From NCBI GenBank assembly GCA_030699345.1, contig JAUYMX010000460.1:1-13347 (forward strand): a stretch of 13,347 nt of DNA. Reading direction: 5' to 3'. The translations under genes were made by a program, and so were the position numbers. The notes beneath the pieces are model-generated. The model was not told where the DNA came from. It saw only the letters and a program-made list of their open reading frames with translations, and ran no database searches. Source of the DNA: Methylococcaceae bacterium (GTDB lineage Bacteria > Pseudomonadota > Gammaproteobacteria > Methylococcales > Methylomonadaceae). Positions 6,284 through 13,347 of this stretch are shown in pieces; positions within the stretch are counted from its first letter, which is position 1, and every line of letters starts with the position of its first letter.

Positions 6284-8161
6284 TTATGTGCTCTCCCAGT
6301 CAACACCAAGTTCTATAAGGGCTTCTTCAGCATCCGTATTACCTTGTTCAGAGGCCTTGCGATACCAAAATATGGCTTGCTCATCGTCTTGCTCTACACT
6401 CTCACCAATGTAGTACATCTGTCCTAAAATTAATTGCGCATCTTCAGAGCCATTTTCAGCTGCTTTGTGATACCAAATTGCTGCTTGTTCATAGTCTTGC
6501 TCTAGACCATTACCGTTATAGTACATAAAAGCTAATGCGCATTGCGCATACTCATTACCTTCTTCAGCAAACTCATGAAGGGTGTATTGCGCATTGACAC
6601 TGCCTTGCTCAGCGGCACCACGAACCAAATAAAGGGTATTTGAAGATTCAGCCGCCTTGCGATACCAGGTGATGGCTTGATCGTCATCTTGCGCAACGCC
6701 GTGGCCTTCGTCGTACATTTTGGCCAATAAGTATTGCGCTGAATGATCGCCTTGTTCAGCTGCTTTCCTAAGCCAGTATGCTGCTTGTTCAAAATATTGT
6801 TCTAACTCCTCATAGTGGTAGAACATATAACCTAATTTATATTGCGCCTCTCTTTCGCCTTGTTCGGCAGCTTTGCGATGCCAGATTGCCGCTTGTTTAA
6901 AGTCTTGCTCTAAACCTTTACCCCAAAAATACATTTCACCTAGCGAATATTGTGCATCTACGTGTCCCTGTTCGCCAGCTTTTCGATACCAAATTGTGGC
7001 TTGCTCTTCGTCTTCCTCTAAAAAGTCTCCTGTGTCGTACATTTCGCCTAAGGAGAATTGTGCATTCGCATGCCCTTGTTCAGCAGCCTTACGGAACCAG
7101 ATGACTGCTTGCTCATCATCTGGTTCTAGTCCTCCACTACAACCATTGAGATACATCTCGGCTAAGGAATATTGCGCATTCGGAAGGCCTTGTTCAGCGG
7201 CCTTGCTAAACCAGTATAAGGCCTGCTCATCGTCTTGCTCTAAGCCACTGCCTAATTTGTACATTTGGCCTAGCTCGAATTGCGCCTCCGCATCACCTTG
7301 TTCAGCTGCATTGCGAAGGCATTCGACATCCTGATCATTTATGTCGTCAAAATTGCTATCTGTTACCTGATTTTCCCACAACCAAATATAAGCTTTCCGA
7401 ACACTTTCCTTTTTAGCAACGATACCAAATAATCGTGCTATTTTTTTTGTATGAACCTGTTCAACTAAGCCTTCAGAAACATGGCGTGCATATACCCCTA
7501 AAACATTCGGAAGGTCTTCGTGGATTAGTTCTTTAAAACATCGCCGCCACATATCGCTCGCTTGCTCTTTCATTCCAGCTTCCACAAAGCAATCGGCGGC
7601 AACGTAATAGCCATATATACAGCCACTTTCAATCGACCGCATTGCCCAATTTAGCGACTCATTCAAATCCTTTTTTACACCATCTCCATTGAAATAGGCT
7701 AGAGCTAAGGAAAAATAGGCAGACTCATAGCCAAGTTCGGCTGATTGCATGAATAATTTGAACGCTTTTTTTAAGTCGGGAATAACTTTGTTACTGCCAT
7801 CTTCATATTCGCATGCCAAATCATAAAGCCGTTCTCCCTCGTCATCTTCTTCATCGTCGTCTATGTCTTTGACGACCTGATTATTAATCACGGCTTCATC
7901 CCTGATCTCGTTAAAAGCCCGAATCACCTCATGTGGCAGAGCTGAAAAAGCTTTATCCACTTTGGCTGTAATTCCGTCTGCCTTGAGTTGCTGAATGAAC
8001 TGCTTCATGATGACTTTGGAATCGTTAAAACTCTCATAGCACAACAAATGGCTGGGCAAAGGTAATTGATCCAGCCAATCTTCAGGCACTTCTTCGGTTG
8101 CTGTCAAAATCATGTTGTAAGGGGGATCTTCCAGCATTGCGATACAGATATATCCGGTCAT
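6284..8161 (-). CDS. Sel1-repeat protein with a degenerate GIY-YIG/T5orf172-like N-terminus, candidate Zorya accessory
   Basis: A 625-residue protein of three parts. Residues 1-88 start MTGYICIAMLEDPPYN and continue with ILTATEEVPEDWLDQLPLP, FNDSKVIMKQFIQQLKADG and AFSALPHEVIRAFNEI. This spacing resembles T5orf172/GIY-YIG domains (GYIYI..., KIGxTxxdpexRl, FfelxpexV), but the YIG, catalytic Arg and Glu are not evident, so it is probably non-catalytic. Residues 99-109 are almost all Asp/Glu. From about 108 there are two Sel1-like repeats, then a non-repeat middle, then about eight C-terminal repeats (284-610) of the AEQG..AQ..LG.MY..G.GLEQD..QA..WYRKA type. Sel1 repeats form alpha-solenoid protein scaffolds. 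I took the ATG at 8161 because AGGAAA precedes it by about 6 bases. That places it 8 bases after the zorB stop, so it is cotranscribed with zorAB. There is no signal peptide or membrane segment. Function unknown. Confidence 0.8.
   Translation of the reverse strand: MTGYICIAMLEDPPYNMILTATEEVPEDWLDQLPLPSHLLCYESFNDSKVIMKQFIQQLKADGITAKVDKAFSALPHEVIRAFNEIRDEAVINNQVVKDIDDDEEDDEGERLYDLACEYEDGSNKVIPDLKKAFKLFMQSAELGYESAYFSLALAYFNGDGVKKDLNESLNWAMRSIESGCIYGYYVAADCFVEAGMKEQASDMWRRCFKELIHEDLPNVLGVYARHVSEGLVEQVHTKKIARLFGIVAKKESVRKAYIWLWENQVTDSNFDDINDQDVECLRNAAEQGDAEAQFELGQMYKLGSGLEQDDEQALYWFSKAAEQGLPNAQYSLAEMYLNGCSGGLEPDDEQAVIWFRKAAEQGHANAQFSLGEMYDTGDFLEEDEEQATIWYRKAGEQGHVDAQYSLGEMYFWGKGLEQDFKQAAIWHRKAAEQGEREAQYKLGYMFYHYEELEQYFEQAAYWLRKAAEQGDHSAQYLLAKMYDEGHGVAQDDDQAITWYRKAAESSNTLYLVRGAAEQGSVNAQYTLHEFAEEGNEYAQCALAFMYYNGNGLEQDYEQAAIWYHKAAENGSEDAQLILGQMYYIGESVEQDDEQAIFWYRKASEQGNTDAEEALIELGVDWEST
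6310..7312 (-). repeat. tandem Sel1 coding repeats, period about 108 bases
   Basis: The C-terminal repeats of the Sel1 protein recur about every 36 codons. At DNA level this shows as recurring phrases on the plus strand such as cttgttcagc.gc.tt.cg and tattgcgca. One unit around 6555-6657 is defective: its first helix half is followed directly by the next repeat, and a SSNTLYLVRG insertion precedes it. This points to past slippage or unequal recombination. Confidence 0.85.
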
Positions 8162-8169
8162 GTTTTTTC

Positions 8170-8895
8170 CTAAAGGGCACAAGTGCCAAAGTTTTCCTCG
8201 ATGGTCGAGGGCGGAATACGAGACGGTTCTTTAATGCCTCTAAATTCGAGTCTCAATTCAATTCGACGGCTTTCTTCCAGGGTATCTTTTTGTGAATTGG
8301 ATGAATAACCACCGACCAAAAATAGTTGGCGAATATCTTCATGCTGTTGGGGTGATAATTCTGTTTCCCCTGCATCGGCTTTAGCTAACAGTACACATAG
8401 CACCCGCTGGCTGCGTTGCATACTCAAGTTAAGATTGAGTAAATAACTGCCGCGTTTATCGGCAAAGCCTTCTACCACAATGCGTTTTAACCAATCGTTG
8501 CCCAATTCGCTATTGGCAATTTCAAGTACATGCGGAATAAAGGCGCGTAACAAGCGTGCCTGATCTTTATTAAGCTGGTGACTGGCGGTATCAAAGCGGG
8601 CGCGGTCACCAAAATCAACCGTCTGACGATCACGGTTAACGTGAATGCCTGAAAACTGTGGATCTTCTTGTGCGGCTTGTTCTACTTTATCAAGAAGTTT
8701 TTCAATGGCATCCTTGCGGGCATCAGCAGCACGCTGTTCTTCGGAAACGGTTTTGGTAACTGCTAACAAGGCAACGCTCATTACCAGTAAAAACATAACC
8801 ATTAGTGCGGTCATTAAATCTGCAAAGGAAATCCAGAAAGGCTTTTCGGCTTCGTCTTTGAGTTTTTTGCCAATAGTGATGCGGGTACCGAGCAT
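8170..8895 (-). CDS. zorB: ZorB, MotB/OmpA-like stator subunit of Zorya
   Basis: A 241-residue inner-membrane protein with a short cytoplasmic N-terminus and a single transmembrane helix (about 22-47, FADLMTALMVMFLLVMSVAL). It carries Asp26, the MotB-like ion-carrying acid that is essential in Zorya. A periplasmic linker follows, then an OmpA-like peptidoglycan-binding domain (about 95-218) with VEGFADKRGSYLLNLNLS and the Q.RSQRV helix. ZorA and ZorB form a proton-driven, MotAB-like complex anchored to the cell wall that senses phage attack. The start codon lies 3 bases after the zorA stop, so the two are translationally coupled. Length and key residues are those of an active ZorB. The order zorA-zorB and the later zorC/zorD neighbours exclude a flagellar MotB. 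Confidence 0.92.
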   Translation of the reverse strand: MLGTRITIGKKLKDEAEKPFWISFADLMTALMVMFLLVMSVALLAVTKTVSEEQRAADARKDAIEKLLDKVEQAAQEDPQFSGIHVNRDRQTVDFGDRARFDTASHQLNKDQARLLRAFIPHVLEIANSELGNDWLKRIVVEGFADKRGSYLLNLNLSMQRSQRVLCVLLAKADAGETELSPQQHEDIRQLFLVGGYSSNSQKDTLEESRRIELRLEFRGIKEPSRIPPSTIEENFGTCAL

Positions 8896-8898
8896 AGC

Positions 8899-10926
8899 CT
8901 ATCCTCGTACCGGAATTTTTTCGGCCACTTCACCCAATTCTTCAATGGCGGTTTTTAAATAATCAACCGCATCCTTGAGTTCCTTTTGGTAGGCAGTATT
9001 ACTCGATTTAAGCCCCTTAACTACGTTGCTGGCAAATTCTTCGTGGGCGTTGGCAAGTTCATCACAGACTTCTTTAAATATGCCGTCAACTGACGATTGC
9101 GCCTGCAACAGATGTTCAGCGGATTGTTTGATCTGGTCGACCAATGATTGCGATACGGAAGCCTCATTTTTTGCCGTTTCGACGGTCGATTTTAATTCTT
9201 CAACCATTTGCGACATCACTTTACCGGCATTGTTGTAATCATTAAGCGCTGTTTGCACGGTATTGGCGACATTGTTCAGTGCAATCGACGTCGTGGCCAT
9301 TTTATCGCTCACCGTGTTGGTCTGTTGCAGCACACCAGAGACGCTGTTTCCTGCTTGAGCAAAGTTGTCGGCAGCCAGGGCTAGTGTTCCTGCACTGTTT
9401 TCCATGCGCTGAGTATTGTCTTTGGTAACATCTCGTATAGAAGTTACGGCAGCTTGCATGGAGGATACGGCGTAATTGGTTTGTTCAATCATTGATTGAA
9501 CTTGCGTTGTTAAATCACTTGTTAATGTTGAAGCAACTTGTGCCAATTGTTCCTGCTGATTTTTATGGGTATTTGCTGCGTCATTAGCCTGTTGCTCAAG
9601 TTGCCCAGCCATAGTGCTTATTTTTTCAGACATTACTTCTAATGCTTGCTGTAGCTGGTCATTGGTTTCGGATTGCGACGTTTTCACCATGTCCCGTAAC
9701 TGACTAACAAACTCTATCATTGTGTTATTCAAGGTCAGTTGGCGTGATTCCATTGATTCAAGAGCGGTGCTTAAGCGTTCACTCATCACATCAGCCGCGT
9801 TTTTACCGGCATCGCCCAGGTTATTGGCAAGTTGATCAAACCGAGAAACAGTAGATTGCATAGCTGTAGTGGTTTGTTGTAATAACTGGCTGATGTCACC
9901 CATTTGCCCACCAAACATATCTTTCATTTGCTGAGAAAAGGTGACCAGCACTTCATTGAGCACTCGAGTAACCGCTTCGCCATTTGTGTCAGTCGTGGTA
10001 TTGACCGCCGCTGCGATTTTTTGAAGTGGCTCACTTAAACTTTCGGAAATTGCCCGAGCAATGCGATCGCCGCTTTGCTCGGTTGTTACCACTTGTACTT
10101 GAGAACTTGCTGCAAAACTTGAGGCGATAGATTCAGTTTGTTGCCTGATCATTTCTGTCAGCATTTCCTTCAAGTCTGAAACCAATGCATCTTTAAGCTG
10201 TGCGGTTTGGGTCGCACTACTCTCCCCTGCTTTAACTAATCTAGCCAGATATTCTTCGCCTGCTCCGCCTTCAAATAAACTATCAATCAATTGGCATAAT
10301 TCTTCAACTTGCTTAATTCGACCAGTGACACACAATTTTTCGACTAAGGTAGTCAACATCGCCAAACCAATAGCAGCTGCAGACATGTAAAAAGCCTCGC
10401 GAACACCCAAAATGAGTGTATCTAGGCTAACACGCACTTTTTCAGGGTCACTGCTGACAGAAAAGCTTGATAGGCCGCGCAACAAGCCAATAAATGTCCC
10501 CAGTATGCCAATACCAGTCAGAATGCCGGGTTGATGCTTGAAATATTCAGTTTTAAGTTCTACTGCAACCAGTGTTTCAACATTAAAATACACTTCGGCT
10601 GGGACGGTAGATCGCCAGCGAACCACTCGCTCTTGCCCCATCTCATCCGGTGCGCTTTGAGGATGTAAGGTTTCTGCAAACTCCGACCAGCAATGACTGA
10701 GTTTTGGCGAGGTCATGATCTGTTTGCCGATCAGCTCAACATTAGTTGCTTGACCATCGCCGGTCAGATTTTGTAACTTTTTTATCGTCTGCCGTAAATC
10801 TTTGCTTATACGGTATGAAGGTATAAGAAATTTGAAAATAAAGTATCCGATTAAGACAATAATGATCGAACCCAAAACCCATAAATGCCAATAGGCTTTC
10901 AGGTTTTCTACATTGATAAAATCCAT
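8899..10926 (-). CDS. zorA: ZorA, MotA/ExbB-like channel with long cytoplasmic tail
   Basis: A 675-residue membrane protein with transmembrane segments near residues 13-34 (WVLGSIIIVLIGYFIFKF), 133-151 (GILTGIGILGTFIGLLRG) and 177-198 (AFYMSAAAIGLAMLTTLVEK). The last two form the MotA/TolQ/ExbB core. Residues 200-675 are a Gln/Ser/Thr/Ala-rich coiled-coil tail typical of ZorA, which protrudes into the cytoplasm and is thought to pass the signal to ZorC/ZorD. I chose the ATG at 10926 because GGAG sits 5 bases before it. An upstream in-frame ATG (10947) lacks such a site. It is the first gene of the operon, 100 bases downstream of the rmuC stop on the same strand. The tail resembles chemoreceptor or phage tape-measure sequence, but the MotA core and zorB partner fix the identity. 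Confidence 0.92.
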   Translation of the reverse strand: MDFINVENLKAYWHLWVLGSIIIVLIGYFIFKFLIPSYRISKDLRQTIKKLQNLTGDGQATNVELIGKQIMTSPKLSHCWSEFAETLHPQSAPDEMGQERVVRWRSTVPAEVYFNVETLVAVELKTEYFKHQPGILTGIGILGTFIGLLRGLSSFSVSSDPEKVRVSLDTLILGVREAFYMSAAAIGLAMLTTLVEKLCVTGRIKQVEELCQLIDSLFEGGAGEEYLARLVKAGESSATQTAQLKDALVSDLKEMLTEMIRQQTESIASSFAASSQVQVVTTEQSGDRIARAISESLSEPLQKIAAAVNTTTDTNGEAVTRVLNEVLVTFSQQMKDMFGGQMGDISQLLQQTTTAMQSTVSRFDQLANNLGDAGKNAADVMSERLSTALESMESRQLTLNNTMIEFVSQLRDMVKTSQSETNDQLQQALEVMSEKISTMAGQLEQQANDAANTHKNQQEQLAQVASTLTSDLTTQVQSMIEQTNYAVSSMQAAVTSIRDVTKDNTQRMENSAGTLALAADNFAQAGNSVSGVLQQTNTVSDKMATTSIALNNVANTVQTALNDYNNAGKVMSQMVEELKSTVETAKNEASVSQSLVDQIKQSAEHLLQAQSSVDGIFKEVCDELANAHEEFASNVVKGLKSSNTAYQKELKDAVDYLKTAIEELGEVAEKIPVRG

Positions 10927-10952
10927 TACAGCTCCAGTTGTTGCCAATATTG

Positions 10953-10981
10953 CTTATCGCGATCAAGAAACCTGATCACAA
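10953..10981 (-). promoter_or_regulatory. candidate zor operon promoter with internal palindrome
   Basis: On the minus strand TTGTGA (10976-10981) and GATAAG (10953-10958) are 17 bases apart, each matching the sigma70 consensus at 4 of 6 positions. An inverted repeat GATCA-7 bases-TGATC (10961-10977) lies between them and could be an operator. The predicted leader to the zorA ATG is short. This is a by-eye call; the operon could also be read from the rmuC side. Confidence 0.3.
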
Positions 10982-11026
10982 TTCAGCGTGTTTTTAATTT
11001 GAAACCTAGCTTAATCATCACAGACG

Positions 11027-12668
11027 TTATTCATCAATCAACAGCAAGGGCGTTTTATTATCTAAATCTAACGTTTCAACTCCGCGAAGCTTGCGCTCCA
11101 TGACCTTGGTACGGGTCGTTTGTAGGGTTTCCAAGGTAGTAGACGCTGAATTTATGTGTTTGTGAACGGTGGCCAATTGCTCGGAATATTTGACGAATTC
11201 AGTTTTGACTTCTGCAAGCACCTTCCAGACTTCGCTGCTACGTTTTTGCACGGCCAGAGTTCTAAAGCCCATGCTTAGGCTATTTAATAAGGCGGACAAT
11301 GTGGTCGGGCCGGTAATGGTGATGCGATGGGTGCGTTGCAGACGTTCAAACAGTTCGGGATGACGCAATATTTCTGCGTATAAGCTTTCAATCGGCAAAA
11401 ACATGATGGCAAAATCGGTGGTATGCGGTGGGGTCGATGTATTTGCTGCTAATGTCTTTGGCAAAGCTTTCTACCGCTTTTAACAGTAATTTTTGCGCGG
11501 CATCAATGGTGACGATGTTGCCGTCTTCCCAGGCGGCAAGTAAGGTTTGATAGCTTTCCAACGGGAATTTTGAATCAACCGGTAACCAGACGGTTTTTTC
11601 GTCCGCATGCCCAGGTAATTTAATCGCAAATTCGACGTTGCCGCGACTGCCTTGTTTGGTGGCGACATTGACGGCGTATTGATCGGGCGACAGGATTTGT
11701 TCAAGGATGTTGCCCAATTGATATTCACCCAATATCCCGCGTGTTTTGACGTTGGACAATACCTTTTTAAGATCACCAACGCCAATGGCCAACGTTTGCA
11801 TCTCACCCAAGCCTTTATGAACTTGCTCCAAGCGGTCACTGACTTGTTTAAATGATTCTCCCAACCGCTTTTCCAAGGTGTCGTGCAATTTCTCATCAAC
11901 AGTTTTACGCATTTCGTTAAGCTGTTGGGTATTGTCTTCGCGAATGGCTTTTAATTGATTTTCTATGGTTTGACGGATGTCCAGAATACTGTTTTTGGCT
12001 TGCTCATTAGCTTCAGACTGTTGTTTGTTTAGATCTGAAAAGCGAATGCGCAATTGTTCGTTAAATTCTTTAATCCCTTCAGAAAATTTGCCTTCAAATG
12101 ATTTCAGGCTGGCGGTTAATTCATCGCGATTTTCCTTGGCATCATTTTTTATGACGCCTTCAAAAGCATTGAGCCTTTCCAGGGTTTTATCCCGAAATTC
12201 GTCCTGTTTATTGTTAAGTGCTTCGCTGGTTGCATGAAATGATTGCGAAACACTTTGCTTAAACTCGTTGGAATTGTTGATTAGTTTTTCGGAAAGTTCG
12301 TTCAATGCGGCCTTGAACGCGTTGAGCTGTTGAATCTGAATGGCGCTGTTTTCTGAAACTCTTTTAAGTAAGGTATCTTGCAGGTTTTTAAAAACGTCCT
12401 GGATTTCACGCCGATTTTCGGTACTGACTTCTCTGAGTTCTTTTCTCGATTCGGAAAAACCATTGTTTAGGCTGGCTTCATTGATCAGCAATAATCGAGT
12501 CAATTCCTGAGTGGCGACATCAGTATTTCCATTTAGAAGTTTATTTACTTTTAACAATACAATTGTCAGTAATATCAAGACGGCGAAGAGAAGCAATCCG
12601 CCGATTATTAGGTATATCTGGAGTGATTCCATCATTGTAGGTAACTGTAATAAATTAGACTCAATCAT
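11027..12668 (-). pseudogene. rmuC: rmuC, DNA recombination protein, interrupted by a one-base frameshift
   Basis: The first part (12668 to about 11430) has an N-terminal transmembrane helix (about 15-40) and a long coiled coil. It then has the RmuC domain with the predicted PD-(D/E)XK nuclease residues VEFAIKLPG and VDSKFP (Asp365, Lys367). At ISSKYIDP (412-413) the frame breaks. The conserved continuation PPHTTDFAIMFLP is in the next frame and runs to the TAA at 11027. Removing one G from the GGGG run at 11430-11433 (plus strand) restores a 546-residue protein, close to family size. RmuC limits DNA inversions and is a housekeeping-type protein. The break may be a real mutation or a homopolymer sequencing error. 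The minus-strand start at 12668 is uncertain; ATGs at codons 12 and 13 are alternatives. Confidence 0.85.
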
Positions 12669-12686
12669 CCCAACTGAGTGGTTTTT

Positions 12687-12711
12687 GACGCGATTCTACG
12701 TTAGTCGCGTC
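12687..12711. repeat. inverted repeat upstream of rmuC
   Basis: GACGCGA (12687-12693) and TCGCGTC (12705-12711) are perfect 7-base arms around an 11-base loop, 18 bases before the rmuC start codon. It could be a 5' leader hairpin or an operator. On the plus strand it is followed only by TTTG, so it is a poor terminator. Confidence 0.5.
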
Positions 12712-12759
12712 TTTGAACCAATTTTTCATGAAATAGAACACAGACACAAACGCCAAAGA

Positions 12760-12786
12760 AGTATAGGTCTTTAAGCTAACAAACAA
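12760..12786 (-). promoter_or_regulatory. weak candidate promoter for rmuC
   Basis: On the minus strand TTGTTT (12781-12786) and TATACT (12760-12765) are 15 bases apart, about 90 bases before the rmuC start. The -10 is good but the spacing is short. By-eye match only. Confidence 0.25.
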
Positions 12787-12835
12787 TGCATTTGTCGGAT
12801 AGCGAATATATTTATTGGTCTGTCAGCTTTAGGAA

Positions 12836-13000
12836 TCAATCCAGCCGTAGCTTATTGACATGGGTGAACGGCAGTAAAGGGTCGAAATGCCACATTCGAA
12901 ATTCCCCGCAAGATATTGCTAACCAATCCACCGTATTAAAGTAGTGCAGTCGTCTTCTGACATTGACAAAAGACCTTAATTCTCCAAATGAACATTCCAC
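12836..13000 (-). CDS. 54-codon ORF of unknown status, possible repeat-element remnant
   Basis: A GTG-started frame reads VECSFGELRSFVNVRRRLHY, then FNTVDWLAISCGEF and RMWHFDPLLPFTHVNKLRLD before TGA. There is no ribosome binding site and I recognise no domain. The final segment around MWHFDPLLPF has the look of short conserved hypothetical ORFs found in intergenic repeats of proteobacteria, which is an impression I cannot verify. It may be non-coding remnant DNA of a mobile element rather than a gene. Confidence 0.3.
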   Translation of the reverse strand: MECSFGELRSFVNVRRRLHYFNTVDWLAISCGEFRMWHFDPLLPFTHVNKLRLD

Positions 13001-13018
13001 AACACTCCCAGAATGTCA

Positions 13019-13045
13019 TTGACAATATAGCATCTTTGCTATAAT
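13019..13045 (+). promoter_or_regulatory. toxin-gene promoter with palindromic operator
   Basis: TTGACA (13019-13024) and an extended -10 TGCTATAAT (13037-13045) lie 15 bases apart. A perfect inverted repeat TATAGCA-TCTT-TGCTATA (13026-13032 and 13037-13043) fills the spacer and overlaps the -10. That is where an antitoxin repressor (HigA-type) would sit. The start codon is only about 10 bases after the -10 and has no Shine-Dalgarno, so the transcript may be nearly leaderless. Confidence 0.7.
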
Positions 13046-13054
13046 TTTAAACTT

Positions 13055-13347
13055 ATGACGTGGACAGTTGAAACGCTTAATGCGACCGTGGATGATGAGA
13101 TTGAGGCGCTTCCTGCTGATATGCGAGCGCGTCTTGTGCGTATAGCCCAACTGATCGCCATGTCCGGCTTAGAAAATGTTCATCAGCCTCATGTTAAGCA
13201 TATTGAAGGCTTGATATGGGAAATGCGAATGAAGGGCCGTGATGGCATATCACGGGCGCTGTATGTAACGGCCAGAAAGCAACGGGTGGTAATTGTGCGA
13301 GTGTTTATCAAGAAGACCGAAAAAACACCACGCCGTGAGATTGAAAT
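13055..13347 (+). CDS. higB: HigB/RelE-family toxin (phage-derived Gp49-like), 3' end outside window
   Basis: The 97 codons in the window begin MTWTVETLNATVDDEIEALP and contain ADMRARLVRIAQLI, HVKHIEGLIWEMRMKGRDG, ISRALYVTARKQRVVIVRVF and IKKTEKTPRREIE. The signature L.GLWE.R.....ISRALY...R..RVV...F.KKT.KTP..EI belongs to the phage-derived Gp49-like/HigB group of RelE-superfamily mRNA interferases, which cut mRNA at the ribosome. Genes of this group usually come first and are followed by a helix-turn-helix HigA antitoxin, which would be just outside the window. The gene is truncated only by the window edge. Expression is likely repressed through the palindrome in its promoter. Confidence 0.85.
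   Translation, partial: MTWTVETLNATVDDEIEALPADMRARLVRIAQLIAMSGLENVHQPHVKHIEGLIWEMRMKGRDGISRALYVTARKQRVVIVRVFIKKTEKTPRREIE

Larger units (their letters stand above)
12669..13018. other. gene-poor region between rmuC and the toxin gene
   Basis: These 350 bases hold no convincing conserved gene. I see a hairpin near the rmuC start, a weak rmuC promoter and one short minus-strand ORF, all listed separately. Two TTGACA boxes occur in near-identical contexts (cattgacaaa at 12961 and cattgacaat at 13017). Only the second is followed by a -10 at a useful distance. Confidence 0.6.

Noticed and set aside
6310..7312. Possible CRISPR or non-coding tandem array
   Set aside because: The period is about 108 bases, the copies are diverged and all are in frame as Sel1 repeats, with no spacer structure.
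6873..7334. 153-codon plus-strand ORF rich in Cys, Ser and Pro
   Set aside because: It is the antisense shadow of the Sel1 repeats; its own repeats mirror the 36-codon period of the real gene.
8899..10926. Chemoreceptor or phage tape-measure protein
   Set aside because: The coiled tail suggests these, but the MotA-like membrane core and adjacent MotB-like gene identify ZorA.
11027..12668. Two separate genes for the two halves of rmuC
   Set aside because: Both halves join into one continuous RmuC domain when a single base is removed; the downstream part has no start signal of its own.

Overview
The window is a defence-type accessory region of a mid-GC proteobacterium, most likely a gammaproteobacterium. 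This rests on protein flavour and TA families only; I could not place the genus. The core is a type I Zorya anti-phage locus on the minus strand, read from right to left: zorA (8899-10926), zorB (8170-8895), then, after about 3 kb of foreign cargo, zorC (3463-5148) and zorD (143-3463). ZorA/ZorB are a MotA/MotB-like inner-membrane motor, ZorC is the EH-signature protein and ZorD the SNF2-type helicase. Diagnostic residues (ZorB Asp26, ZorC Glu397 and His443/444, ZorD Walker A and DEAQ box) are all present, so the system looks intact.

The unusual part is what lies between zorB and zorC. Immediately after zorB, with an 8-base gap and a good ribosome binding site, is a 625-residue protein (6284-8161). 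It has an N-terminal domain that looks like a degraded GIY-YIG/T5orf172 fold, an acidic linker and about ten Sel1-like repeats. It appears to be part of the zorAB transcription unit and is the best candidate for an undescribed Zorya component. Next come an orphan VapB-type antitoxin (5954-6187), a complete AbrB-type antitoxin plus PIN toxin pair (5236-5888), and a small relic of another VapB C-terminus (5145-5222) whose stop codon overlaps the zorC start. So a toxin-antitoxin cluster sits inside the Zorya operon.

To the right of the locus is rmuC (11027-12668), split by a one-base frameshift in a run of four G (plus strand). A gene-poor stretch follows (12669-13054) with candidate promoters, a hairpin and a 54-codon ORF. 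On the plus strand is the start of a HigB/RelE-type toxin gene (13055 to the window end) behind a strong promoter with a palindromic operator. To the left, 10 bases beyond zorD and convergent with it, is the C-terminal end of an IS1595-family transposase. A transposase on one side and a TA gene on the other fit a mobile or hotspot location.

Functional picture (family knowledge plus inference): ZorAB senses envelope perturbation during phage infection and rotates or signals through its long cytoplasmic tail. ZorC and ZorD then act on the invading DNA. The Sel1 protein could act as an adaptor, and the embedded TA pair could stabilise the locus.
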